A stretch of DNA of 64,000 nucleotides from Mycolicibacterium iranicum. GTDB taxonomy: Bacteria; Actinomycetota; Actinomycetes; Mycobacteriales; Mycobacteriaceae. The notes under the pieces were generated by a model. The model ran no database searches and had not been told where the DNA came from. It saw only the letters and a list, made by a program, of their open reading frames with translations. The stretch covers positions 558,001 to 622,000 of the forward strand of contig NZ_JACHVU010000002.1 in the NCBI RefSeq assembly GCF_014190915.1, written 5' to 3'. Of the stretch, positions 15,640-24,896 are shown in pieces. Numbering within the stretch: position 1 is the first letter of the stretch; each line of letters starts with the position of its first letter. Position numbers and translations under genes: made by a program.

Positions 15640-16403
15640 CCGCCGGAGGCGTCAGAGTCGAGAAGAACGGCCCGGTGACGACCGTCGTCATGGACCGGCC
15701 GCACGCCCGCAACGCCGTGAACGGTCCTGCGGCCCATGAGCTCCACGCCGCGTTCGACGAATTCGACAAAGACGACTCCGCCGCGGTGGCGGTGCTGTGG
15801 GGCGACAACGGAACGTTCTGCGCGGGAGCCGACCTCAAGGCGATGGGCACAGCGGAGTCGAACCCGGTGCACCGCACCGGACCGGGCCCGATGGGTCCGA
15901 GCCGGATGGTGCTGTCCAAACCGGTCATCGCCGCGATCAGCGGATTCGCCGTCGCCGGGGGACTGGAGCTCGCGCTGTGGTGCGACCTGCGCGTCGTCGA
16001 GCAGGACGCGGTGCTGGGCGTCTTCTGCCGACGCTGGGGCGTGCCGTTGATCGACGGCGGCACGGTGCGGTTGCCGCGGCTGATCGGGCACAGCCGCGCC
16101 ATGGATCTGATCCTCACCGGCCGCGCCGTCGACGCCGACGAGGCGCTGGCGATCGGACTCGCCAACCGCGTCGTCCCGACCGGAGAGGCCCGCCGCAGAG
16201 CCGAGGAGCTGGCTGCCGAGCTGGCCGCGCTGCCGCAACAGTGTCTGCGCTCGGACCGGATGTCGGCGCTGAACCAGTGGGGCATGTCGGAGGCCGAGGC
16301 GATGGACGTCGAGTTCGGCAGCCTGTCGCGGGTGGCTTCGGAATCGCTGGAGGGGGCGGCGCGCTTCAGCGCCGGAGCAGGCCGGCACGGCACCAAGGCC
16401 TAG
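15636..16403 (+). CDS. echA5: Enoyl-CoA hydratase/isomerase family protein (EchA5-like)
   Basis: Crotonase-fold protein of 255 aa, orthologous to Rv0675. It shows VVMDRPHARNAVNG, GTFCAGADLKAM (CoA/oxyanion loop) and FAVAGGLELALWCDLRV, which keeps the first catalytic Glu. The second glutamate region reads LGVFCRRWGVPLIDGG, with Cys where hydratases have Glu, so it is probably not a canonical hydratase. Translation is coupled to the upstream regulator by a 4-base ATGA overlap. It is the last gene of the fadE8 operon. In M. tuberculosis the mmpS5-mmpL5 efflux genes follow; here a convergent DUF3060 gene lies only 40 bases away. Confidence 0.9.
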   Translation: MTAGGVRVEKNGPVTTVVMDRPHARNAVNGPAAHELHAAFDEFDKDDSAAVAVLWGDNGTFCAGADLKAMGTAESNPVHRTGPGPMGPSRMVLSKPVIAAISGFAVAGGLELALWCDLRVVEQDAVLGVFCRRWGVPLIDGGTVRLPRLIGHSRAMDLILTGRAVDADEALAIGLANRVVPTGEARRRAEELAAELAALPQQCLRSDRMSALNQWGMSEAEAMDVEFGSLSRVASESLEGAARFSAGAGRHGTKA

Positions 16404-16443
16404 CCGCACCGACTGGCCGGCCGGGTGGGCACCCAGCCCCTGA

Positions 16444-16872
16444 TCAGCCCTTGCTGACGGTGTTGTTCGAACCGGTGTCGTTGATCGTGGGTTCGCCGTC
16501 GCGGTAGGTCACGGTGTTGTTCAGCCCGACCACCGACAGTTCGGCGTCGACCCGCTCGACGTTGATCTTGTTGTCGGCGCCGCCGATGTTCACGTTGGCG
16601 CAGGTGCCCGTCACGGTCAGCGTGTTGTTCGAGCCGCCGACGTTGAGCGACTTGCCGTCGGCGCAGTCGATCTCGGCCGTCGTACCGAACGAGCCGTAGT
16701 TGATGGTGTTGCCGATCTCGACCTGCGCTCCCGAGGTGCCGGCGGTCCCCGTCGGATCGTTGGTGTCGCTGCTGGTGGACCCGCAGGCGGACAGACCGAG
16801 GGCCACCACCGCGGCACCGAGACCACCGACGACACGGAGACCACCGACGACACGGGGGCGAACCAGATGCAT
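16444..16872 (-). CDS. DUF3060 lipoprotein
   Basis: Predicted lipoprotein of 142 aa in the position of M. tuberculosis Rv0679c. The N-terminus carries a signal peptide with lipobox LSAC (GLGAAVVALGLSACGS). After a Ser/Thr linker, the mature domain has the repeating Asn-rich turns of DUF3060: GSNNTLTV, GADNKINV, GLNNTVTY and GSNNTV, suggesting a small beta-helix. Its role is unknown. ATG 16872 starts 2 bases after the stop of the upstream DUF3060 gene, so the two form an operon. A longer frame to 16932 is rejected because it lacks a signal at its start and overlaps the neighbour. Confidence 0.85.
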   Translation of the reverse strand: MHLVRPRVVGGLRVVGGLGAAVVALGLSACGSTSSDTNDPTGTAGTSGAQVEIGNTINYGSFGTTAEIDCADGKSLNVGGSNNTLTVTGTCANVNIGGADNKINVERVDAELSVVGLNNTVTYRDGEPTINDTGSNNTVSKG

Positions 16873-16874
16873 GC

Positions 16875-17252
16875 CTAGGCGGGTACCCGATTGATCTGGT
16901 TGGTCATCCCCAATTCGCGGCCCCGATCCCACACGAACGGCGAACCGTTCTTGTAGAACACCTTCTGGTCGAAGCCGTAGACGGTGATGTCGTTGACCAC
17001 GTTGTCGGCGATGACCACGTTCGACGAGCCCTGCACCGTCACCGCCCAGCAGTTGCCGAGGGCGAAGACCTGGTTGCCGGTGCCCATGACGAACAGCGTC
17101 GAATCATTGCAATCCAAAGTCCGCACGACGCCCTGGCCGGTGATGTGGGTGTCACCGTTTTTCGCCTGCGCCACCGGAGACATCGACGTCAGCGTGGCCG
17201 ACACCGCCAGCACACCCACAGCCAGCACTCGCCCAACAGCCGTTGCAGTCAC
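16875..17252 (-). CDS. Exported DUF3060 protein
   Basis: Exported protein of 125 aa from a GTG start, in the position of M. tuberculosis Rv0680c. Residues 1-30 are a signal sequence (VGRVLAVGVLAVSATLTSMSPVAQAK). The mature part has DUF3060 features: LDCNDSTLFVMGTGNQVFALGNCWAV with a likely disulfide, then SSNVVIADNVVNDITVYG and FYKNGSPFVWDRG. It lies immediately upstream of a second DUF3060 gene in the same operon and divergent from a DUF3558 lipoprotein pair. Function unknown; both products should sit at the cell surface. Confidence 0.8.
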   Translation of the reverse strand: MTATAVGRVLAVGVLAVSATLTSMSPVAQAKNGDTHITGQGVVRTLDCNDSTLFVMGTGNQVFALGNCWAVTVQGSSNVVIADNVVNDITVYGFDQKVFYKNGSPFVWDRGRELGMTNQINRVPA

Positions 17253-17319
17253 CCCGGAAGCGTACGACGTCCTCCGCTCGCGCTGTCGGGGTTCGCCGAG
17301 ACGAGTAGCGTGAGCAGCG

Positions 17320-17874
17320 ATGTTCCAGGGTGCGGGCCGCGTGGCACTTTTCTTCATGGTGGCAGTCACAACGACGGCGACCGCTGCGGGCTGCGCGCAG
17401 ACCGTCACCGGGACGGCGCAGCGCGCCGATGCCGGAGTGCCCGATCCGGACCGCAGCTACGGCTACGTCGACAACCGGTGCGGGCTGCTCGACGACGACT
17501 CCGTCAAGGAGACGCTCGCCGGGAACGGGGTCACGCGCCCGTTCAGCGGAGCCGTCTGCCAGTACATCGTGACCCAGCCCGCCGGCACCGGTTCGGCCAC
17601 CGTCGACGTCGTGTTCTCGTGGTTCGACACCGGGACCCTGCAGCGCGAGCGTGACCTGGCGACGGCGCGCGGCGCTGCCGTGACCGACGTCGTCGTGGAG
17701 CGGCACAAGGCGTTCCTCGCCCGCCGAGACACCACCGGCGCGGCGTGCTCGGCCACCGCGGCGGCGGGGACCGGGGTGCTGAGCTGGTGGGTCCAGCACC
17801 GCGGACAGGCCACCGGGGACCCCTGCCCCGAGGCCGAGAAGCTGCTCACGGCGACACTGCGCTCGGACCTGTGA
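17320..17874 (+). CDS. DUF3558-type lipoprotein
   Basis: Predicted lipoprotein of 184 aa. The signal segment ends in a lipobox-like TAAGC (AVTTTATAAGCAQ). The mature domain resembles DUF3558 (LprB/LprC class): CGLLDDDSVKETL, a second Cys in AVCQYIV, and a late DPCPEAEKLL. The four cysteines probably form two disulfides. Function is not established for the family. One base separates its stop from the next DUF3558 gene, so they are cotranscribed. The pair is divergent from the DUF3060 pair. Confidence 0.8.
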   Translation: MFQGAGRVALFFMVAVTTTATAAGCAQTVTGTAQRADAGVPDPDRSYGYVDNRCGLLDDDSVKETLAGNGVTRPFSGAVCQYIVTQPAGTGSATVDVVFSWFDTGTLQRERDLATARGAAVTDVVVERHKAFLARRDTTGAACSATAAAGTGVLSWWVQHRGQATGDPCPEAEKLLTATLRSDL

Positions 17875-17875
17875 C

Positions 17876-18412
17876 ATGGGCGCGAAGACCACTGCCCGCC
17901 TCGGCGCGGCGCTGATCCTGGGCACGGTGCTCGCGGGCTGCGGCGGCTCGGAGCGGGCCGAGGAACCCGCTGCGGCTCCGGTCGCGCCGCCGTCCGGGGA
18001 AGGTTTCCAGAGCGAGGACTGCAACGGCATCACCGACGCCGACGTCGCCGCCGCGGCCGGCTCCGAACTGTTCTCGCCCGCCGTCGTGAGCGACGCCGGC
18101 TGCTTCTGGCAGGAGAACTCGATGATCGACAACTTCGGCGCAGGCATGGGCATCTCGACGTGGTGGTACCGCGGCAGCGACATGGCCACCGAGCGCGAGC
18201 TCGAACAACTCGCCGGCCGCACGCTCACCGAGCTGTCGATGGACGACAACACCGGATTCAAGGCCTACGACGACAGCGCCTGCAGCATCTACGTCGCCAA
18301 GGGCGGCGACGTGATCACGTGGTCGATCCAGACCATGAACTCCCAGACCATGCCCGATCTGTGCTCGATCATCGAACAACTGGCGGAGCTGAGCCAACAG
18401 CGGGTGAACTAG
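17876..18412 (+). CDS. DUF3558 lipoprotein
   Basis: Predicted lipoprotein of 178 aa with a clear lipobox VLAGC (LGAALILGTVLAGCGGS). The mature domain begins with an acidic/Pro linker, then SEDCNGITDADVAAAAG, SDAGCFWQENS, a basic/acidic helix ATERELEQLAGRTLTELS, and a last Cys in MPDLCSIIEQLAEL, the spacing typical of DUF3558. It is the second gene of a two-gene operon, and related duplicated pairs (lprB-lprC) occur elsewhere in mycobacteria. No ligand or role can be assigned. Confidence 0.85.
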   Translation: MGAKTTARLGAALILGTVLAGCGGSERAEEPAAAPVAPPSGEGFQSEDCNGITDADVAAAAGSELFSPAVVSDAGCFWQENSMIDNFGAGMGISTWWYRGSDMATERELEQLAGRTLTELSMDDNTGFKAYDDSACSIYVAKGGDVITWSIQTMNSQTMPDLCSIIEQLAELSQQRVN

Positions 18413-18485
18413 AGTGCTCGCTGATCCCGCGCGCCGCTGACCGGCGGGGCCGAGGGTGACCCGATCGATCGAGGGGGATGGCGAC

Positions 18486-19061
18486 ATGGCAGCTCGGCCG
18501 CCGCGCACGGCGAAGCTGAGCCGCGACTCCATCGTCAACGCCGCCCTGACGTTCCTCGACCGTGAGGGCTGGGACGCGTTGACGATCAACGCCCTGGCCA
18601 ACCAGCTCGGCACCAAGGGACCGTCGCTGTACAACCACGTGCACAGCCTCGACGATCTGCGCCGCACGGTGCGGATGCGGGTCGTCGGCGACATCATCGA
18701 CATGCTGAACACCGTCGGCCAGGGCCGCACCCCCGACGACGCGATCATGGTGATGGCCGCCGCGTACCGCAGTTATGCCCACCACCATCCCGGTCGCTAC
18801 TCGGCGTTCACCCGGATGCCCCTGGGCGGCGACGACCCCGAGTTCACCGCGGCCACCCACGCCGCGGCCGCGCCGGTCATCTCGGTGCTGGCCTCCTACG
18901 GCCTGGACGACGAGGCGGGGTTCTTCGCCGCCCTGGAGTTCTGGTCGGCGATGCACGGCTTCGTCCTGCTCGAGATGACCGGGGTGATGGCCGGCATCGA
19001 TACCGACGCGGTCTTCACCGACATGGTCATGCGGCTGGCCGCCGGAATGCAGTACCGCTGA
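18486..19061 (+). CDS. TetR-family transcriptional regulator (Rv0681-like)
   Basis: Regulator of 191 aa in the position of M. tuberculosis Rv0681, just upstream of the str operon. The N-terminal TetR DNA-binding domain is clear (LSRDSIVNAALTFLDREGWDALTINALANQLGTKGPSLYNHVHSLDDL). The C-terminal part (HHPGRYSAF..., AMHGFVLLEMTG...) fits the WHG-type ligand domain. ATG 18486 is supported by AGGGGG at 18472-18477. Target genes are unknown; the closest candidates are the lipoprotein pair upstream. No clear palindrome was found in its short promoter region. Confidence 0.85.
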   Translation: MAARPPRTAKLSRDSIVNAALTFLDREGWDALTINALANQLGTKGPSLYNHVHSLDDLRRTVRMRVVGDIIDMLNTVGQGRTPDDAIMVMAAAYRSYAHHHPGRYSAFTRMPLGGDDPEFTAATHAAAAPVISVLASYGLDDEAGFFAALEFWSAMHGFVLLEMTGVMAGIDTDAVFTDMVMRLAAGMQYR

Positions 19062-19094
19062 GCTCTTCGCAGCGGATCTGCAGGTCAGCGGGTT

Positions 19095-19122
19095 TTGTCG
19101 AGGTATGGACCCCTGGTATTGT
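19095..19122 (+). promoter_or_regulatory. str operon promoter (rpsL)
   Basis: TTGTCG (19095-19100) and TATTGT (19117-19122) are separated by 16 bases, a credible -35/-10 pair. It would give a leader of about 245 nt before rpsL. The remaining sequence to 19374 has no gene; it is a GC-rich leader that becomes A-rich over the last 80 bases. Confidence 0.6.
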
Positions 19123-19374
19123 GGACGTTCGTGCCTGGCAGATAAGGCGCTTGCCGTCCTCTGAGGGCTCAAGCATGCCTGCACGCCGGGCCAATTTGCA
19201 TGTCCAGCCCTCGTAGGGTGCCTTGGAAATTATCCGAGAATCCGCGGCGGCAGTGTGCGACACGCCCGGACGCGGGGGAACCAGCGCGGGCATAACAGCA
19301 GTACAGAGAACTTAAGAAGTCAAGACGTCACCAGACAGCTAGAAGCACAAACGAGCATCACAGAAAGCCGGTAC

Positions 19375-19749
19375 ATGCCAACCATCAACCAGCTGGTCCG
19401 TAAGGGTCGCCGCGACAAGATCGCCAAGGTGAAGACCGCGGCCCTCAAAGGCAGCCCGCAGCGCCGCGGCGTGTGCACTCGCGTGTACACCACGACCCCG
19501 AAGAAGCCGAACTCGGCGCTTCGCAAGGTCGCGCGCGTGCGCCTGACCAGCGCGGTCGAGGTCACCGCCTACATCCCGGGCGAGGGGCACAACCTGCAGG
19601 AGCACTCGATGGTGCTGGTGCGCGGCGGTCGTGTGAAGGACCTCCCCGGTGTGCGCTACAAGATCATCCGCGGATCGCTGGACACCCAGGGCGTCAAGAA
19701 CCGCAAGCAAGCCCGCAGCCGCTACGGCGCGAAGAAGGAGAAGAGCTGA
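19375..19749 (+). CDS. rpsL: 30S ribosomal protein S12
   Basis: Decoding-centre protein of the small subunit, 124 aa, highly conserved. Lys43 ([12 protein letters not shown]) and Lys88 ([12 protein letters not shown]) are the sensitive-type residues whose change gives streptomycin resistance in mycobacteria. ATG 19375 gives the conserved [12 protein letters not shown]. The ribosome site is weak (AGAAAG). It is the first gene of the str operon and overlaps rpsG by one base (TGATG). Confidence 0.98.
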   Translation: MPTINQLVRKGRRDKIAKVKTAALKGSPQRRGVCTRVYTTTPKKPNSALRKVARVRLTSAVEVTAYIPGEGHNLQEHSMVLVRGGRVKDLPGVRYKIIRGSLDTQGVKNRKQARSRYGAKKEKS

Positions 19750-20219
19750 TGCCGCGCAAGGGCCCCGCACCCAAGCGTCCGCTGGTCAACGATCCGGTGT
19801 ACGGATCCCAGCTGGTTACCCAGCTGGTCAACAAAGTCCTGCTGGACGGGAAGAAATCGCTGGCCGAACGCATTGTTTATGGTGCGCTCGAGCAGGCTCG
19901 CGACAAGACCGGCACCGATCCGGTCGTCACCCTCAAGCGCGCTCTCGACAACGTCAAGCCGGCCCTCGAAGTCCGCAGCCGCCGCGTCGGTGGCGCGACC
20001 TACCAGGTGCCCGTCGAGGTTCGTCCGGACCGTTCCGTCACGCTGGCCCTGCGCTGGCTGGTGAGCTTCTCGAAGGCCCGCCGCGAAAAGACCATGGTCG
20101 AGCGCCTGGCCAACGAGATCCTCGATGCCAGCAATGGTCTGGGTGCGGCCGTCAAGCGACGCGAAGACACCCACAAGATGGCTGAGGCGAACCGCGCCTT
20201 CGCGCACTACCGCTGGTGA
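19749..20219 (+). CDS. rpsG: 30S ribosomal protein S7
   Basis: Primary 16S rRNA 3'-domain binding protein, 156 aa, starting [20 protein letters not shown] and ending AFAHYRW, full length. Its ATG shares the A of the rpsL stop, giving translational coupling. An 88-base spacer with an inverted-repeat-rich stretch (GCACGCCGCCGCGG...GGCGGTGCGCGGCGGCC) leads into fusA; in other bacteria S7 represses its own operon, but no leader structure can be assigned here by eye. Confidence 0.98.
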   Translation: MPRKGPAPKRPLVNDPVYGSQLVTQLVNKVLLDGKKSLAERIVYGALEQARDKTGTDPVVTLKRALDNVKPALEVRSRRVGGATYQVPVEVRPDRSVTLALRWLVSFSKARREKTMVERLANEILDASNGLGAAVKRREDTHKMAEANRAFAHYRW

Positions 20220-20307
20220 TCGCACGCCGCCGCGGACACGCGAAGAGGCGGTGCGCGGCGGCCAATAGAAACACCCGACAAGCAAGCGAAAGAGTGGGAA
20301 TTTAGCC

Positions 20308-22410
20308 GTGGCACAGGACGTGCTGACCGACCTCACGAAGGTCCGCAACATCGGCATCATGGCGCACATCGATGCCGGCAAGACGACAACGACCGAGCGC
20401 ATCCTCTTCTACACCGGTATCAGCTACAAGATCGGTGAGGTGCACGACGGCGCCGCCACGATGGACTGGATGGAGCAGGAGCAGGAGCGGGGTATCACGA
20501 TCACCTCGGCTGCCACCACCTGCTTCTGGAACGACAACCAGATCAACATCATCGACACCCCGGGCCACGTCGACTTCACCGTCGAGGTGGAACGCTCGCT
20601 GCGCGTGCTCGACGGTGCCGTGGCCGTGTTCGACGGCAAAGAGGGTGTCGAGCCCCAGTCCGAGCAGGTGTGGCGCCAGGCCGACAAGTACGACGTCCCG
20701 CGCATCTGCTTCGTCAACAAGATGGACAAGCTGGGCGCCGACTTCTACTTCTCGGTGCAGACGATGAAGGACCGCCTCGGCGCCAACGTCGTCCCGATTC
20801 AGCTGCCGATCGGCTCCGAAGGTGACTTCGAAGGCGTCGTCGACCTGGTCGAGATGAAGGCCAAGGTGTGGCGCGGCGAGACCAAGCTCGGCGAAAAGTA
20901 CGACGTCGTCGACATCCCGGCCGACCTTCAGGAGAAGGCCGAGGAGTACCGCACCGCCATGATCGAGGCCATCGCCGAGACCGACGACGACCTCATGGAG
21001 AAGTACCTGGGCGGCGAAGAGCTGACGATCGACGAGATCAAGGCCGGTCTGCGCAAGCTGACGATCTCCAGCCAGGGCTACCCGGTGCTGTGCGGATCCG
21101 CGTTCAAGAACAAGGGCGTGCAGCCCATGCTCGACGCGGTCATCGACTACCTGCCGAACCCGCTGGACGTCCCGGCCGCCGAAGGCCACGTCCCGGGCAA
21201 GGAGGACGAGGTCATCTCGCGCAAGCCGTCGGCCGACGAGCCGTTCTCGGGTCTCGCGTTCAAGGTGGCGACGCACCCCTTCTTCGGCAAGCTGACCTAC
21301 GTCCGGGTCTACTCCGGCAAGGTCGACTCCGGCTCGCAGGTCGTCAACTCGACCAAGGGCAAGAAGGAGCGGCTGGGCAAGCTGTTCCAGATGCACTCCA
21401 ACAAGGAGAATCCGGTCGAGACGGCGTCCGCCGGTCACATCTACGCGGTGATCGGGCTCAAGGACACCACCACCGGTGACACGCTGAGCGACCCGAGCAA
21501 CCAGATCGTCTTGGAGTCCATGACGTTCCCGGACCCGGTCATCGAGGTCGCCATCGAGCCGAAGACCAAGTCCGACCAGGAGAAGCTGGGCACCGCGATC
21601 CAGAAGCTCGCCGAAGAGGACCCGACCTTCAAGGTGCACCTGGACCAGGAGACCGGCCAGACCGTCATCGGCGGCATGGGCGAGCTACACCTGGACATCC
21701 TCGTGGACCGCATGCGTCGCGAGTTCAAGGTGGAGGCGAACGTCGGCAAGCCGCAGGTGGCTTACCGCGAGACGATCCGCCGCAAGGTCGAGAAGGTCGA
21801 GTTCACCCACAAGAAGCAGACGGGTGGCTCCGGCCAGTTCGCGAAGGTCCTCATCGACCTCGAGCCGTTCATCGGCGAGGACGGTGCGACCTACGAGTTC
21901 GAGAACAAGGTCACCGGTGGCCGCATCCCGCGCGAGTACATCCCGTCGGTGGATGCCGGTGCGCAGGACGCGATGCAGTACGGCGTGCTCGCCGGCTACC
22001 CGCTGGTGAACGTCAAGGTCACCCTGCTCGACGGCGCATTCCACGAGGTCGACTCGTCGGAAATGGCGTTCAAGGTGGCCGGCTCCCAGGTGCTGAAGAA
22101 GGCCGCGCAGTCCGCGCAGCCGGTCATCCTGGAGCCCATCATGGCCGTCGAGGTCACCACACCCGAGGACTACATGGGTGACGTGATCGGCGACCTGAAC
22201 TCCCGCCGTGGTCAGATCCAGGCCATGGAAGAGCGCAGTGGTGCCCGTGTCGTCAAGGCGCAGGTGCCGCTGTCGGAGATGTTCGGCTACGTCGGAGACC
22301 TTCGGTCGAAGACCCAGGGCCGGGCCAACTACTCCATGGTGTTCGACTCGTACGCCGAAGTTCCGGCGAACGTGTCGAAGGAGATCATCGCGAAGGCCAC
22401 GGGTCAGTAA
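20308..22410 (+). CDS. fusA: Elongation factor G
   Basis: Translocation GTPase, 700 aa, GTG start. The G domain has the P-loop [23 protein letters not shown] switch, DTPGHVDF and NKMD motifs in the first 150 residues; domains II-V follow with [13 protein letters not shown] and the C-terminal [18 protein letters not shown]. It is the third gene of the str operon, 88 bases after rpsG and 95 before tuf. This is the FusA1 housekeeping form by context. Confidence 0.98.
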   Translation: MAQDVLTDLTKVRNIGIMAHIDAGKTTTTERILFYTGISYKIGEVHDGAATMDWMEQEQERGITITSAATTCFWNDNQINIIDTPGHVDFTVEVERSLRVLDGAVAVFDGKEGVEPQSEQVWRQADKYDVPRICFVNKMDKLGADFYFSVQTMKDRLGANVVPIQLPIGSEGDFEGVVDLVEMKAKVWRGETKLGEKYDVVDIPADLQEKAEEYRTAMIEAIAETDDDLMEKYLGGEELTIDEIKAGLRKLTISSQGYPVLCGSAFKNKGVQPMLDAVIDYLPNPLDVPAAEGHVPGKEDEVISRKPSADEPFSGLAFKVATHPFFGKLTYVRVYSGKVDSGSQVVNSTKGKKERLGKLFQMHSNKENPVETASAGHIYAVIGLKDTTTGDTLSDPSNQIVLESMTFPDPVIEVAIEPKTKSDQEKLGTAIQKLAEEDPTFKVHLDQETGQTVIGGMGELHLDILVDRMRREFKVEANVGKPQVAYRETIRRKVEKVEFTHKKQTGGSGQFAKVLIDLEPFIGEDGATYEFENKVTGGRIPREYIPSVDAGAQDAMQYGVLAGYPLVNVKVTLLDGAFHEVDSSEMAFKVAGSQVLKKAAQSAQPVILEPIMAVEVTTPEDYMGDVIGDLNSRRGQIQAMEERSGARVVKAQVPLSEMFGYVGDLRSKTQGRANYSMVFDSYAEVPANVSKEIIAKATGQ

Positions 22411-22505
22411 TCTGGCCCGGGTCTTCGGACCACAACTGAAGAAACCAATCACTGCTCTACAGACCTGCTGTACCAGAGCACCAACAAGTCCAGGAGGACA
22501 CAGAA

Positions 22506-23696
22506 GTGGCGAAGGCGAAGTTCGAGCGGACGAAGCCGCACGTCAACATCGGGACCATCGGTCACGTTGACCACGGCAAGACCACGCTGACTGCAGCAAT
22601 CACCAAGGTTCTGCACGACAAGTACCCCGATTTGAACGAGTCGCGCGCATTCGACCAGATCGACAATGCGCCCGAGGAGCGTCAGCGCGGTATCACGATC
22701 AACATCTCCCACGTGGAGTACCAGACCGACAAGCGTCACTACGCACACGTCGACGCCCCCGGTCACGCTGACTACATCAAGAACATGATCACCGGTGCCG
22801 CCCAGATGGACGGCGCGATCCTGGTGGTTGCCGCCACTGACGGTCCGATGCCGCAGACGCGTGAGCACGTGCTGCTGGCCCGCCAGGTCGGCGTGCCCTA
22901 CATCCTGGTCGCGCTGAACAAGGCCGACATGGTCGACGACGAAGAGCTCATCGAGCTCGTCGAGATGGAGGTCCGCGAACTGCTGGCCGCCCAGGACTTC
23001 GACGAGGAAGCGCCGGTCATCAAGGTGTCCGCGCTGAAGGCCCTCGAGGGTGACCCGGAGTGGGTCAAGTCCGTCGAGGAGCTCATGGAGGCCGTGGACG
23101 CGTCCATCCCGGACCCGGTTCGCGAGACCGACAAGCCGTTCCTGATGCCCGTCGAGGACGTCTTCACGATCACCGGCCGCGGCACCGTGGTCACCGGTCG
23201 TGTCGAGCGTGGCGTGATCAACGTGAACGAGGAAGTCGAGATCGTCGGCATCCGCCCGACCGTCACCAAGACCACCGTGACCGGTGTCGAGATGTTCCGC
23301 AAGCTGCTCGATCAGGGCATGGCGGGCGACAACGTCGGTCTGCTGGTCCGTGGCATCAAGCGCGAGGACGTCGAGCGTGGCCAGGTCGTGGTCAAGCCCG
23401 GCACCACCACCCCGCACACCGAGTTCGACGGCAGCGTCTACATCCTGTCGAAGGACGAGGGCGGCCGCCACACGCCGTTCTTCAACAACTACCGTCCGCA
23501 GTTCTACTTCCGTACCACGGACGTGACCGGCGTGGTGACCCTGCCCGAGGGCACCGAGATGGTGATGCCCGGTGACAACACCGACATCTCCGTCAAGCTG
23601 ATCCAGCCCGTCGCCATGGACGAGGGCCTGCGCTTCGCGATCCGCGAGGGCGGCCGTACCGTTGGCGCCGGCCGCGTGACCAAGATCCACAAGTAG
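22506..23696 (+). CDS. tuf: Elongation factor Tu
   Basis: Aminoacyl-tRNA carrier GTPase, 396 aa, GTG start after AGGAGG-like CCAGGAGGACAC. Motifs: [41 protein letters not shown]. The C-terminal beta-barrels end RVTKIHK. The last 11 bases of the coding end (23684-23694, GATCCACAAGT) are duplicated 26 bases downstream at 23710-23720, and the stop codon lies inside a 6-bp hairpin (GTAGGC-TCC-GCCTAC). A strong terminator follows, closing the str operon. Confidence 0.98.
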   Translation: MAKAKFERTKPHVNIGTIGHVDHGKTTLTAAITKVLHDKYPDLNESRAFDQIDNAPEERQRGITINISHVEYQTDKRHYAHVDAPGHADYIKNMITGAAQMDGAILVVAATDGPMPQTREHVLLARQVGVPYILVALNKADMVDDEELIELVEMEVRELLAAQDFDEEAPVIKVSALKALEGDPEWVKSVEELMEAVDASIPDPVRETDKPFLMPVEDVFTITGRGTVVTGRVERGVINVNEEVEIVGIRPTVTKTTVTGVEMFRKLLDQGMAGDNVGLLVRGIKREDVERGQVVVKPGTTTPHTEFDGSVYILSKDEGGRHTPFFNNYRPQFYFRTTDVTGVVTLPEGTEMVMPGDNTDISVKLIQPVAMDEGLRFAIREGGRTVGAGRVTKIHK

Positions 23697-23742
23697 GCTC
23701 CGCCTACGTGATCCACAAGTGATCTGAGTTTCGGCCAACGAG

Positions 23743-23777
23743 AGTGGCGCTCGCCCGAAAGGGTGGGCGCCACTTTT
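23743..23777 (+). terminator. Intrinsic terminator of the str operon
   Basis: GTGGCGC-TCGCCC pairs with GGGTGG-GCGCCAC around a GAAA tetraloop (23744-23773), giving a 13-bp stem that includes two G-T pairs, followed by TTTTGTTTT. It is the clearest classical terminator in the window. Confidence 0.93.
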
Positions 23778-24022
23778 GTTTTCCGTCGGCAGCACCGCGA
23801 GCGCGCGTGTCTGCACAGGGGCGCGCCGCGCACGTTGGCATTTCGCGCGCGCTCACCGGGCCACCAGCGCGCCCGCCAGCCCGGCATCACGAAGATCTCG
23901 CCACCGCCTCCGCGCTGGGATACGATCTCGCCCCGCTTGTCACCTGTAACGCCCGCACCGAAGCCGCCGATGTATGTGTCGACGGCTGTCGAGGGGTCGG
24001 CCGGGGTGAGGTAAGGATTCCG
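23778..24022 (+). promoter_or_regulatory. Intergenic region upstream of the cutinase gene
   Basis: About 245 bases without a convincing gene. It holds GCGCGC-rich sequence and, near the middle, TACGAT at 23921-23926, a possible -10 box. The last bases carry the cutinase ribosome site GAGGTAAGGA (24008-24017). An in-frame open stretch runs back to 23744 but has no signal peptide and passes through the str terminator stem, so it is not read as coding. Confidence 0.4.
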
Positions 24023-24871
24023 TTGTTCAAGAGCATTTCTTCGTTCGTGGGCGCCGCCGTGATCGGCGGCGCTGCCATGGTCGGGCTGTCGGCCGGGGTT
24101 GCGTCCGCGCAACCCGCGTGCCCGGACGTCCACTGGATCGGTGCGGCCGGATCGGGTGAGCGCACCCCCGCCGACATCGCCGCTGACGGCGGCATGGGCC
24201 GCGTGGTCTCCAAGTCCTACCGCGACTTCTCCGCCATGGTCGAGCAGAGCGGCCGCACCATCACCGCCGAAGCCGTCAACTACCCGGCGACCGCAGTGCC
24301 CGAAGATGGCGGCGCGCTCGACTGGCTCGGCTTCATCGGCAGCGTCGACACCGGTGCGGCGGCTCTCGGTCAGCAGTACCAGGCCTTCGTCGCCCAGTGC
24401 CCGACATCCCAGGTGGTGCTCGCCGGCTACTCCCAGGGCGCGATGGTCGTCCACCGCAATCTGCACGCGCTCGACGCGAGCCCGAACCTGGCCGCCGCGT
24501 TGCTCATCGCCGACGGGGACCGCCTGCCCGAGGATCCGACGATCAACATCGGCTCGGTCGTGTCCGTGCCCGGCGCCGGCAAGGGCGTCGCTCAGGACTG
24601 GCCGATCCTGGCCCACGCCCCGGCGCTGCTGCCGCCGACCGTCGGTGCCCGGACCATCAGCGTCTGCAACATCGGCGACGCGGTGTGCGACTACGACCCC
24701 GACGCCGAGGACGAGATGAACCCGGCCGCGGTGGCGGTGCACACCAGCTACGCGCGCAGTTCTGCCTCGATGGACGCGTGGACCATGCCGCTGTACCAGC
24801 TCGTCGCGCAGCGCCCCGCACCTCTGCCGAATCCCGCCGCGCTGCCTCTGCAGGTAACAGCAGGATCCTGA
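24023..24871 (+). CDS. Secreted cutinase-family esterase
   Basis: Exported serine esterase of 282 aa in the mycobacterial cutinase (Culp) family. TTG 24023 is chosen since AGGA ends 5 nt before it and the product then opens with a proper signal peptide (MFKSISSFVGAAVIGGAAMVGLSAGVASAQ). The nucleophile motif GYSQGAMV and the late acid/His segment CNIGDAVCDYD...HTSYA are present, with four or more cysteines for disulfides as in cutinases. Probable substrates are short or long acyl esters, possibly cell-envelope lipids. There is no orthologue at this position in M. tuberculosis, so it looks like a lineage-specific insertion between tuf and the Rv0686-like gene. Confidence 0.85.
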   Translation: MFKSISSFVGAAVIGGAAMVGLSAGVASAQPACPDVHWIGAAGSGERTPADIAADGGMGRVVSKSYRDFSAMVEQSGRTITAEAVNYPATAVPEDGGALDWLGFIGSVDTGAAALGQQYQAFVAQCPTSQVVLAGYSQGAMVVHRNLHALDASPNLAAALLIADGDRLPEDPTINIGSVVSVPGAGKGVAQDWPILAHAPALLPPTVGARTISVCNIGDAVCDYDPDAEDEMNPAAVAVHTSYARSSASMDAWTMPLYQLVAQRPAPLPNPAALPLQVTAGS

Positions 24872-24896
24872 GCCGTTTTCCGGCCATAATCTTCGC

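Noticed and set aside
23744..24022. Longer N-terminus for the cutinase
   Set aside because: The upstream open frame crosses the str terminator stem and would bury the signal peptide; the ribosome site supports TTG 24023.
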